A stretch of 64,000 bases of DNA, from positions 32,717 to 96,716 of the forward strand of contig NZ_RJTM01000109.1 of assembly GCF_003725735.1 (NCBI RefSeq). Reading direction: 5' to 3'. Of this stretch, positions 57,280 through 64,000 are shown piece after piece. The notes under the pieces are model-generated. The model saw nothing but the letters and a program-made list of their open reading frames with translations, was not told where the DNA came from and did no database searches. The translations under genes and the position numbers were made by a program. This stretch comes from Sinomicrobium pectinilyticum. GTDB taxonomy: Bacteria; Bacteroidota; Bacteroidia; Flavobacteriales; Flavobacteriaceae. The number at the start of each line of letters is the position of its first letter. Position 1 is the stretch's first letter.

Positions 57280-58347
57280 ATGAAATCGATTACTATGACA
57301 AAGTTCGTAAAAAAAGTGCTTTTTGCCATCATGGCATTTGTGAATTTAACTGTTTTCGCCCAGGAAGAGGCCAAATTCCAGATAAGCGGTAGCGTAGATG
57401 GCTATTACCGATATAATTTTTCAGATGAACAAAGACAGGCCCCTCTCTCCTCTTTCGCAAATGATCCGGGATTCGCTCTCGGCATGGCCAATGTAATTGC
57501 TTCTTATGAAGGCGAAAAGGTAGGTTTTGTAGCCGACCTCGTCTTCGGCCCCAGGGGAGAGGATGCTGTCTTTCTGTCCACAGGTTCCTCCAATATCGTA
57601 AACCAGTTGTACGTATACTGGACGGTAAGCGATGCGGTGACCCTTACTTTCGGTAATTTCAATACCTTTCTCGGGTATGAGGTTATATCCCCTACGGGAA
57701 ATTTCAACTATTCCACCTCATACATGTTTTCTTACGGCCCGTTTTCACATACCGGTCTGAAAGCCGATTTCTCCCTGTCCGAAAACTGGTCTGCCATGCT
57801 CGCCGTAATGAACCCTACGGATTACACCGAGTACAACCCGGCAGGAGTATATACTTTCGGAGCCCAGCTCGGATATGAAACCGAAAAAGGAGGTACCTGG
57901 CTGAACGCCATTTACGGAAAGCAATACGACGGAACAGCCATCAGCGAAGAGGCTACCTTCCAGATTGACCTTACCACAGGTTATGATCTGACGGATATGT
58001 TCTACCTGGGATTAAATGCTACTTATAACGAAACCAAAGATGCGGGAGGATTTTACGGAGTGGCCCTGTATCCTCAGGTAAAAACATCCGAGAGCTTTGC
58101 ATTGGGCCTAAGGGCGGAATACTTCAAAGAACTGGAAGACGGAGGCCCTGTTTACGGACCGGACATAAATACCTGGGACTTTACCCTTACCGGAAGCTAT
58201 ACCGTAGGCGATCTTACCATTAAACCGGAACTTCGCTTAGATACCGTTTCCGAAGACAGGTTCTTTGACAAGGACAGTTACAAGACCGGTATTCCCACTG
58301 AAGGAAGTCTCGGGTCCTTTGTCCTGGCTGCAATCTATAAGTTTTAA
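57280..58347 (+). CDS. Outer-membrane beta-barrel porin (bbp2/OmpL-like)
   Basis: 355 residues from the ATG at 57280 (a Met five codons later is an alternative). Signal peptide KFVKKVLFAIMAFVNLTVFAQ, then ISGSVDGYYRYNFSDEQRQAPLSSFANDPGFALGMANVIASYEGEKVGFVADLVFGPRGEDAVF, which is the N-terminal block of the beta-barrel porin-2 family. The C-terminus (LGSFVLAAIYKF) has the terminal Phe for outer-membrane insertion. Being 151 bases behind amtB, it is likely expressed with nitrogen genes; whether it passes ammonium or an organic nitrogen source is unknown. Confidence 0.87.
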   Translation: MKSITMTKFVKKVLFAIMAFVNLTVFAQEEAKFQISGSVDGYYRYNFSDEQRQAPLSSFANDPGFALGMANVIASYEGEKVGFVADLVFGPRGEDAVFLSTGSSNIVNQLYVYWTVSDAVTLTFGNFNTFLGYEVISPTGNFNYSTSYMFSYGPFSHTGLKADFSLSENWSAMLAVMNPTDYTEYNPAGVYTFGAQLGYETEKGGTWLNAIYGKQYDGTAISEEATFQIDLTTGYDLTDMFYLGLNATYNETKDAGGFYGVALYPQVKTSESFALGLRAEYFKELEDGGPVYGPDINTWDFTLTGSYTVGDLTIKPELRLDTVSEDRFFDKDSYKTGIPTEGSLGSFVLAAIYKF

Positions 58348-58383
58348 AGTTCCTGAGAATTTTCAGCCTTACTCTTTGACTGC

Positions 58384-58421
58384 AAGCAGGCCCGGTTTCT
58401 AAGGAGAAACCGGGCCTGCTT
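58384..58421 (+). terminator. Strong terminator of the P-II/amtB/porin cluster
   Basis: Perfect 17-bp stem (arms 58384-58400 and 58405-58421) with a 4-base loop, then TTTT. One of the best terminators in the window. Confidence 0.95.
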
Positions 58422-58439
58422 TTTTCGTTCGTGCTATGT

Positions 58440-59087
58440 TTATTTATCCTGGAATGCCTTCACTCCGGCCCGTACGGCAATGGGCAACATATTCTCTTCC
58501 GGCACAATGGGACAGGAATATTTTTTATTATAGGCACAGTACGGATTATACGCCTTATTAAAATCCACTATAATTTCCTTTCCCCGGGGTATGCGCAGGT
58601 CTATATAACGCCCTCCTCCGTAGGTTTCCTCCCCGTTTGTAGCGTCAGAAAAAGGCAGAAACAGATAATCTTCGTATCCTTCCCGGGTAATCAGTTCCTG
58701 GTTCTGGTAGACATTCAGCTTGTACTCCTTTCCGTCAATCTCAAAATACAATATTCCGTACCTCACTTCTTTAGTGACCCTTTCTGTTGTGGTAGGCATA
58801 AAAAAGGGAGATTCACCGGGCGTTCTTTCGAGCCTGGCTTTTACCAGCCAGGTAGTGTCGACCGGGAAAAAATCAAGCCCTCGAAAATGTTTCCTGTCCT
58901 TATCTTTCAGAGGTGATATTTTAGGGTCCCGGAACTCTTCGTTAAGCTCTCGCTGAAACTGTTCTATATCCCATATGGTACTGGTAGTATCTGTTGTCAC
59001 AGAATCCCTCCTGTCATGGTATCTCTTGTCCCCTTTACAACTGGTAAAAACGATAAGAAATACCAGTGTAGCCAGCATCGTCTTCAT
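58440..59087 (-). CDS. DUF1684 lipoprotein
   Basis: 215 residues with lipoprotein signal MKTMLATLVFLIVFTSC (lipidated Cys17). The DUF1684 C-terminal signature is complete: GGGRYIDLRIPRG, VDFNKAYNPYCAYNKKYSCPIVPEENMLPIAVRAG. Family members are conserved in bacteria; function unknown, although the conserved Cys/Tyr pattern suggests a ligand site. Convergent with the porin gene and divergent from the MFS transporter, with its own -7 box. Confidence 0.87.
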   Translation of the reverse strand: MKTMLATLVFLIVFTSCKGDKRYHDRRDSVTTDTTSTIWDIEQFQRELNEEFRDPKISPLKDKDRKHFRGLDFFPVDTTWLVKARLERTPGESPFFMPTTTERVTKEVRYGILYFEIDGKEYKLNVYQNQELITREGYEDYLFLPFSDATNGEETYGGGRYIDLRIPRGKEIIVDFNKAYNPYCAYNKKYSCPIVPEENMLPIAVRAGVKAFQDK

Positions 59088-59128
59088 AGTTTCAATCTGT
59101 TTTTGTGTATTGTGAATAGCTTCAGTTG

Positions 59129-59136
59129 CAAAGCTA
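59129..59136 (-). promoter_or_regulatory. Putative promoter of the DUF1684 gene
   Basis: Minus-strand TAGCTTTG is an exact -7 match; a TTG lies 22 bases upstream at 59159-59161. Confidence 0.55.
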
Positions 59137-59202
59137 TAATTTTATTTACTTTATCATGCAAAAATAACCACTTTCCACATTTTCGTTTACTCGAATATTG
59201 CG

Positions 59203-59210
59203 TAAGTTTG
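59203..59210 (+). promoter_or_regulatory. Putative -7 box of the MFS transporter gene
   Basis: TAAGTTTG is an exact consensus match, 20 bases before the ATG. Confidence 0.5.
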
Positions 59211-59230
59211 ACGTTTAATTTTTCCCCCGT

Positions 59231-60454
59231 ATGTTTCGTTTACTCCTGCAAAAGTACATATCCTCTTTCCGGGGATTTTCCAGGGAAATCTGGTTCCTTA
59301 CTCTAATTACTTTTATCAACCGGGCAGGGACTATGGTACTTCCCTTTTTGTCCAGGTACCTCAAAGAAGATCTTCGTTTTTCCTATGGCCAGATCGGGTG
59401 GATCATGGTCTGTTTCGGCCTGGGCTCTATGGCGGGTTCCTGGCTCGGTGGAAAATTCGCCGATAAGATAGGTTTTTACAAGGTTATGGTGTTCAGCCTG
59501 TTTACCAGTGGAATATCGTTTTTCATACTACAGTTTATAACCGGGTTTCAAGGGTTGTGCATAGCCATGTTTCTTATTATGACCATAGCCGATATGTTTC
59601 GCCCTGCCATGTTTGTCTCTCTCGGTGCATATAGTAAACCCGAAAACAGGACCAGGGCACTGACCCTAGTACGCCTGGCCATCAACCTCGGATTTGCAGC
59701 AGGCCCGGCCCTGGGCGGACTCATTATCATAAGAATGGGATATTCCGCACTGTTCTGGATTGACGGGGCTTCCTGCATTATTGCTATCGTGCTCTTCCGA
59801 ATCCTGGTAAAAGAAAAGAGAAAAACCCCGGAAGAAACGACACAGTCAGTCCTTGTGAAAGAGGGAGTTCCCGTTCTGAAAGACCGGCCTTATTGGGTAT
59901 TCCTCTTTATTACCTTTGTCCTGGGAATGTTGTTTTTCCAGCTATTCACCACCATGCCTGTCTATCACAAAGAAGTTTACGGACTTTCGGAGTTTCAGAC
60001 CGGCCTTTTAATGTCACTAAACGGACTGATGATCTTTGTATTTGAAATGCCCCTGGTAAGTTATATAGAAAAAATAAAAACAGGGAAACCAAGGCTTATC
60101 TACATCAGTACACTCCTTATGACCGCCAGCTTCTTAATCCTTCTGTATTCCGGCTGGACCGGAATACTTGTCCTAAGCATGGCCATTATCACCCTTGGGG
60201 AAATGATCGGTTTTCCGTATACCAATGCTTTTGCCATGAGCAGGGCAAGTAAAGGCAGGGAGGGCAGGTATATGGCTTTGTACACCATGAGTTTTTCCCT
60301 GGCACATATATGGAGTGCCAAAACAGGCATGGAGATCATAGCCCGCTGGGGATATAATGCCAACTGGCTTTTTATGGGAGGCCTGGGGCTTACCTCTGTC
60401 CTCTGTGCCTTGTGGTTACGCAATATGATAAACCATGAAAAGCAGCCGGCTTAA
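59231..60454 (+). CDS. Major facilitator superfamily transporter
   Basis: 407 residues, twelve predicted helices with a cytoplasmic loop in the middle (VKEKRKTPEETTQSVLVKEG). The MFS motif A region after helix 2 reads GSWLGGKFADKIGFYKVM; helix 4 has DMFRPAMFVSLGAYSKPENRTRALTLVRLAINLGFAAGPALGGLII. It belongs to the MFS drug/sugar efflux-like branch, but the substrate cannot be set. It is a single gene between the DUF1684 gene and grpE. Confidence 0.85.
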   Translation: MFRLLLQKYISSFRGFSREIWFLTLITFINRAGTMVLPFLSRYLKEDLRFSYGQIGWIMVCFGLGSMAGSWLGGKFADKIGFYKVMVFSLFTSGISFFILQFITGFQGLCIAMFLIMTIADMFRPAMFVSLGAYSKPENRTRALTLVRLAINLGFAAGPALGGLIIIRMGYSALFWIDGASCIIAIVLFRILVKEKRKTPEETTQSVLVKEGVPVLKDRPYWVFLFITFVLGMLFFQLFTTMPVYHKEVYGLSEFQTGLLMSLNGLMIFVFEMPLVSYIEKIKTGKPRLIYISTLLMTASFLILLYSGWTGILVLSMAIITLGEMIGFPYTNAFAMSRASKGREGRYMALYTMSFSLAHIWSAKTGMEIIARWGYNANWLFMGGLGLTSVLCALWLRNMINHEKQPA

Positions 60455-60581
60455 ACCGGAGAGTTACCTCGTATAGCAAAGAAAATGGTTACGACCGCAC
60501 CCCTTCAATGACATTATGGCATTTTTACAGCTGATTCCTACGCCGTAAACCGCTGTAATACCGCTCTGAAAGGTTTGGCAA

Positions 60582-60589
60582 TACTTTTG
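60582..60589 (+). promoter_or_regulatory. Putative -7 box of grpE-dnaJ
   Basis: TACTTTTG, exact consensus, 34 bases before the grpE ATG. I see no CIRCE-type operator (TTAGCACTC repeats). Confidence 0.5.
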
Positions 60590-60622
60590 CAGTATGCAAG
60601 CCTGTATAAATTGTTACGTAAT

Positions 60623-61204
60623 ATGGCAAAAAAGGATAAAAACGAAAAGACCGTTGACAAAGATATAATGGCCGATGAGCAAAACGCTCCGGTCACTGAA
60701 GAAAACAAAGAAGATCAGGGACTTTCTGCTGAAGACCAGCTGAAAGAAGAACTTGCCAAAGAAAAAGACAAGTTTCTGCGTCTCTTTGCCGAATTCGAAA
60801 ATTACAAAAAAAGAACCGCTAAAGAGCGTATAGAACTATTTAAAACAGCAGGACAAGATGTCGTGTCTGCCATGTTGCCCGTCCTCGATGATTTTGACAG
60901 GGCACTGACCGAAATCCAGAAACAGGAAAGTGGTGAAGATATGACAGAAACAGGCACCAGGAATGAATTGCTTACAGGTGTTGAACTCATTAGTAACAAA
61001 TTCAGGGAAGCACTGAAAAGCAAAGGTCTTACGGAAATAGAAACTGCCAAGGGAGATCTGTTTGATGCCGAACTGCATGAAGCCATAACCCAGATCCCTG
61101 CACCCGCCGAAGAGTTGAAGGGTAAGATCATTGATGTGGTAGAAAAAGGATACCGTCTTGGAGACAAGATCATACGATATCCTAAAGTAGTTGTAGGAAA
61201 GTAA
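60623..61204 (+). CDS. grpE: Nucleotide exchange factor GrpE
   Basis: 193 residues. An acidic, disordered N-terminus (to about 40), a long coiled-coil helix (ELAKEKDKFLRLFAEFENYKKRTAKERIELFKTAGQDVVSAMLPVLDDFDRAL) and the C-terminal beta-domain (ELHEAITQIPAPAEELKGKIIDVVEKGYRLGDKIIRYPKVVVGK) fit GrpE. The ATG at 60623 gives MAKKDKNEK; upstream the frame is promoter sequence. It drives ADP release from DnaK and is followed 60 bases later by dnaJ; dnaK is not in the window. Confidence 0.95.
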   Translation: MAKKDKNEKTVDKDIMADEQNAPVTEENKEDQGLSAEDQLKEELAKEKDKFLRLFAEFENYKKRTAKERIELFKTAGQDVVSAMLPVLDDFDRALTEIQKQESGEDMTETGTRNELLTGVELISNKFREALKSKGLTEIETAKGDLFDAELHEAITQIPAPAEELKGKIIDVVEKGYRLGDKIIRYPKVVVGK

Positions 61205-61264
61205 CACGACTGACGGTCACCTCCTGAGTTTCTCAGGCAGAAATTCAGGTAAAAAACGGAACAG

Positions 61265-62380
61265 ATGAAAGAAGATTATTACGAAATACTGGAAGTAGAT
61301 AAAAATGCTTCGGCGGCAGAAATAAAAAAAGCTTACCGAAAAAAGGCCATACAATACCATCCGGATAAAAATCCGGGGGATGCCAAGGCAGAAGAGATGT
61401 TTAAGAAATCTGCCGAAGCATACGAGGTATTGAGCGACCCCGATAAACGGGCCAGGTACGATCAGTACGGGCATGCTGCTTTTGACGGCAACGGCGGATT
61501 TGGCGGTGGCGGCATGAACATGGACGATATATTCAGCCAGTTCGGGGATATATTCGGAAGTGCCTTCGGTGGCGGATTCGGTGGGTTCAGCAGCGGGTTC
61601 GGCGGTCAGCGACGTGTAAAGGGAAGTAACCTCAGGATACACGTAAAACTGACTTTAGAAGAAATTGCCCAGGGTGTGGAGAAAAAGGTGAAAGTTCGCC
61701 GAAAAGTACAGGCTCCCGGGGTTTCTTATAAAACCTGTCCTACCTGCCACGGTACCGGGCAGGTAACCCGTGTAACCAATACTATTCTGGGGAGAATGCA
61801 GACTTCCGCCCCCTGTAATGCCTGTGGCGGTTCCGGCCAGATCATCGAAAAAAAACCTTCCGATGCGGATGCACAGGGACTAAAAATAAGCGAAGAAACG
61901 GTTTCCATTAAAATACCTGCCGGCGTAGCCGATGGCATGCAACTCAAAGTAACGGGAAAAGGAAACGAAGCACCCGGCAATGGTATCGCCGGCGACCTGC
62001 TCGTGGTGATAGGGGAAGTAGAACACGAAACCCTTAAACGGGAAGGTGACAACCTCCATTACGACCTTTATGTGAGCATACCGGAAGCAGTGCTGGGTAC
62101 CTCTAAAGAAATAGATGCTGTTACCGGTAAGGTAAGGATCAAACTCGAGGCCGGCATGCAGTCCGGAAAAATACTCCGATTACGCGGCAAGGGAATTCCC
62201 AGTATCAATGGTTACGGAAGCGGGGACCTGCTGGTTCATGTCAACGTATGGACACCTAAGACCCTGAACAAGGAACAAAAGGATTTCTTCGAACAAATGT
62301 TACAGGACGAGCATTTTACGCCCAAGCCTGAAAAAAGCGATAAATCTTTCTTTGAAAAAGTTAAAGATATGTTTTCGTAA
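61265..62380 (+). CDS. dnaJ: Chaperone DnaJ with only two of the four zinc motifs
   Basis: 371 residues: J-domain with HPD at 32-34, Gly-rich linker ([28 protein letters not shown]), zinc domain, two client-binding beta-domains ([24 protein letters not shown]) and a C-terminal dimer region. Classical DnaJ has four CxxCxGxG motifs forming two zinc centres. Here only CPTCHGTG (Cys158, Cys161) and CNACGGSG (Cys184, Cys187) remain, enough for one zinc. The segment between ([18 protein letters not shown]) matches the shortened form I associate with Bacteroidota. Function in the DnaK cycle should be retained through the J-domain. Confidence 0.94.
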   Translation: MKEDYYEILEVDKNASAAEIKKAYRKKAIQYHPDKNPGDAKAEEMFKKSAEAYEVLSDPDKRARYDQYGHAAFDGNGGFGGGGMNMDDIFSQFGDIFGSAFGGGFGGFSSGFGGQRRVKGSNLRIHVKLTLEEIAQGVEKKVKVRRKVQAPGVSYKTCPTCHGTGQVTRVTNTILGRMQTSAPCNACGGSGQIIEKKPSDADAQGLKISEETVSIKIPAGVADGMQLKVTGKGNEAPGNGIAGDLLVVIGEVEHETLKREGDNLHYDLYVSIPEAVLGTSKEIDAVTGKVRIKLEAGMQSGKILRLRGKGIPSINGYGSGDLLVHVNVWTPKTLNKEQKDFFEQMLQDEHFTPKPEKSDKSFFEKVKDMFS

Positions 62381-62403
62381 GGAAGATACGATATTAATAC
62401 AAG

Positions 62404-62429
62404 GCCGGAGTTAACAGCTCCGGCTTTTT
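62404..62429 (+). terminator. Terminator of grpE-dnaJ
   Basis: Stem GCCGGAG / CTCCGGC with a 7-base loop, followed by TTTTT, 24 bases after the dnaJ stop. Confidence 0.88.
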
Positions 62430-62515
62430 ATATCCCTGAAAATCCGAATTCTAATGCTATGCGATTTTTTTTGATCAATTTTTACCCGATTCCTAAAAAT
62501 ATCATAAAAAAAATG

Positions 62516-62612
62516 TATATTTGAAAACCCACTAAGAGATCTTAGTGTTAATTTTTTTCTTTTTCATAGCAATTTTTTCCCATCCTTGACCCCGATTAAG
62601 GATGGGTTTTGT
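62516..62612 (+). ncRNA. Candidate short transcript between dnaJ and rarA
   Basis: An exact -7 box TATATTTG (62516-62523) is followed by a palindrome ACTAAG / CTTAGT (62531-62546) with a T-rich tract, and by a strong intrinsic terminator, stem CCCATCCTT / AAGGATGGG (62579-62587, 62598-62606), then TTTTGTTTTT. dnaJ already has its own terminator 150 bases upstream and rarA is convergent, so this terminator has no other gene to serve. A transcript of roughly 80 bases would result. No -33 TTG is seen and no RNA family is recognised. Confidence 0.35.
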
Positions 62613-62616
62613 TTTT
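62579..62616 (+). terminator. Intrinsic terminator without an obvious upstream gene
   Basis: 9-bp stem with a 10-base loop and a T-run on the plus strand only. Possibly ends read-through from dnaJ or a short RNA. Confidence 0.8.
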
Positions 62617-62634
62617 ATTTTTATATTACCTCTT

Positions 62635-63912
62635 TTATCCCTTGTATTTATCTCCCCACCGCTTCTCCATAAATTCCTTTATGCTGTTCTCCCTGCTATT
62701 TTTTGCCGGAACGTAAAATGACGTCCCTTTAATTTCATCCGGCAGGAATTCCTGGTTCACAAAATTCTGGTTGTAATCATGTGCATATTTGTAATCCTCA
62801 CCGTACCCCAGCTCTTTCATCAGCTTGGTAGGCGCATTCCTGAGGTGTAACGGCACGGAAAGGTCTCCTGTTTTCCTTACGGCCTCCTGCGCCCTGTTTA
62901 TCGCCATATAAGCCGTATTGCTCTTGGGTGACGTAGCCAGGTATATAGCACATTGACTTAGGATAATCCGCGACTCCGGGTACCCGATGGTCGTAACCGC
63001 CTGGAAGGTATTATTGGCTATGACCAATGCGGTAGGGTTGGCTATGCCTATATCTTCCGAAGCGAGTATAAGCATTCGCCTGGCTATAAATTTTACGTCC
63101 TCTCCCCCTTCTATCATGCGGGCCAGCCAGTATACTGCACCATTAGGGTCGCTTCCCCTGATGGACTTGATAAAGGCGGAAACAATGTCGTAGTGCTGTT
63201 CACCGGTCTTGTCATAAAGCACCGTGTTCTTCTGGACCTTTTCCAGCACGAGATCATTGGTTATGGTAACTTCTTCTGTTCCTTCGGAATTAATGACCAG
63301 CTCAAAGATATTCAGTAGCTTCCGTCCGTCTCCCCCGGAGAGCCTTAAAAGAGCCTCGGTCTCTTTCAGATCGATTTTCATGCCCGAAAGTACAGTGTCT
63401 TTTTCCAGGGCCCGGTGCAAAAGGGCTTCCATATCCGATTTGTTAAAGGCATTAAGTACGTATACCTGGCACCTGGAAAGCAAGGCGGGGATCACCTCAA
63501 AACTGGGATTTTCCGTCGTAGCCCCGATTAGGGTTACCCATCCCTTTTCCACCGCTCCGAGCAGGGAATCCTGCTGTGACTTACTGAAACGGTGAATCTC
63601 ATCTATGAAAAGTATGGGGTTCTTTGTCGTAAAGAGACCGCCGCTCTGCTTTGCCTTATCTATAACCTCGCGGACATCCTTTACCCCGCTGCTTATAGCA
63701 CTGAGCGTATAAAAAGGCCTGTCACTTTCATTGGCTATGATATTGGCCAGGGTAGTCTTCCCCGTACCGGGAGGCCCCCAGAAAATCAGTGACGGGATGA
63801 TACCTTTCTTTATCTGTTTGGTCAGGGACCCCGTTTCTCCAACCAAATGCGACTGGCTGATATAATCTTCCAGGGTCCTGGGGCGTATTCGTTCTGCAAG
63901 TGGTTCATTCAT
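62635..63912 (-). CDS. rarA: Replication-associated recombination ATPase RarA (MgsA)
   Basis: 425 residues, clamp-loader-like AAA+ ATPase. [22 protein letters not shown] is the family start; Walker A GPPGTGKT at 46-53, Walker [16 protein letters not shown], sensor 1 [12 protein letters not shown] and arginine finger [10 protein letters not shown] are intact, and the C-terminal tetramerisation region includes [38 protein letters not shown]. It acts at stalled replication forks. Its end is convergent with dnaJ; its promoter lies in the last 88 bases of the window, where I see nothing else. Confidence 0.95.
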   Translation of the reverse strand: MNEPLAERIRPRTLEDYISQSHLVGETGSLTKQIKKGIIPSLIFWGPPGTGKTTLANIIANESDRPFYTLSAISSGVKDVREVIDKAKQSGGLFTTKNPILFIDEIHRFSKSQQDSLLGAVEKGWVTLIGATTENPSFEVIPALLSRCQVYVLNAFNKSDMEALLHRALEKDTVLSGMKIDLKETEALLRLSGGDGRKLLNIFELVINSEGTEEVTITNDLVLEKVQKNTVLYDKTGEQHYDIVSAFIKSIRGSDPNGAVYWLARMIEGGEDVKFIARRMLILASEDIGIANPTALVIANNTFQAVTTIGYPESRIILSQCAIYLATSPKSNTAYMAINRAQEAVRKTGDLSVPLHLRNAPTKLMKELGYGEDYKYAHDYNQNFVNQEFLPDEIKGTSFYVPAKNSRENSIKEFMEKRWGDKYKG

Positions 63913-64000
63913 GCTATAAAATTACTATATTTATTTAGATGGATACACCGGCGCAAGCTGCCCCCTCTTCTGGGGTTGTGATTATAACCTTTTAGCGACT

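Overview
This 64 kb window is an ordinary-looking chromosomal segment of a Bacteroidota, almost certainly Flavobacteriaceae. The signs are gldA (gliding-motility ABC ATPase), split metH, a DAHP synthase fused to chorismate mutase, a sulfite reductase with a C-terminal HEPN domain, DUF3857 transglutaminase-like proteins, OMP_b-brl barrels, near absence of Shine-Dalgarno sequences and many good matches to the Bacteroidota promoter (TTG, about 19 nt, TAnnTTTG). I see no rRNA, tRNA, phage, transposase or CRISPR array. Base composition looks moderate and even.

Layout. 1-5.4 kb: end of typA, an SDR epimerase, a Dph6-like PP-loop protein and a secreted GH2 beta-galactosidase. 5.5-9 kb: aroQ and the proC-proB-proA operon. 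9.3-12.7 kb: two tandem small beta-barrel genes, an arginase-fold enzyme and rlmN. 13-27 kb: a long minus-strand run that starts with an aromatic amino acid operon (pheA, aminotransferase, tyrA, DAHP synthase/chorismate mutase) and continues through rsgA, dtd, two DUF3857 proteins, a MazG-like enzyme, aroA, a fructosamine-kinase-like gene and queA. 27-32 kb: gldA, small secreted or membrane proteins, a DUF2807 lipoprotein and a PagL-like deacylase. 32-42 kb: sulfur and one-carbon block (metF, metH in two genes behind a SAM-I riboswitch, ferredoxin-NADP reductase, siroheme genes, sulfite reductase). 42-53 kb: PrsW-like protease, three-gene acyl-CoA carboxylase, aromatic amino acid hydroxylase, mgtE, mnmD, ilvE. 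53-60 kb: small membrane proteins, a SRPBCC protein, P-II/amtB/porin nitrogen cluster, DUF1684 lipoprotein, MFS transporter. 60.6-64 kb: grpE-dnaJ and rarA.

Most interesting element: ahead of pheA there is a complete transcription attenuator. It has a promoter, a 25-codon leader peptide with nine consecutive Phe/Tyr codons, a possible antiterminator, and an intrinsic terminator, followed by a prephenate dehydratase whose usual Phe-binding ESRP motif is changed to QSLP. This suggests the operon is controlled by charged tRNA-Phe/Tyr at the transcript level rather than mainly by Phe binding to the enzyme. Further points are two kinds of dispersed palindromes whose stems vary with compensating changes, a 7-bp-period intergenic repeat at four or five loci, a catalytically intact/degenerate DUF3857 pair, two small one- or two-helix membrane proteins, and a possible short RNA between dnaJ and rarA.
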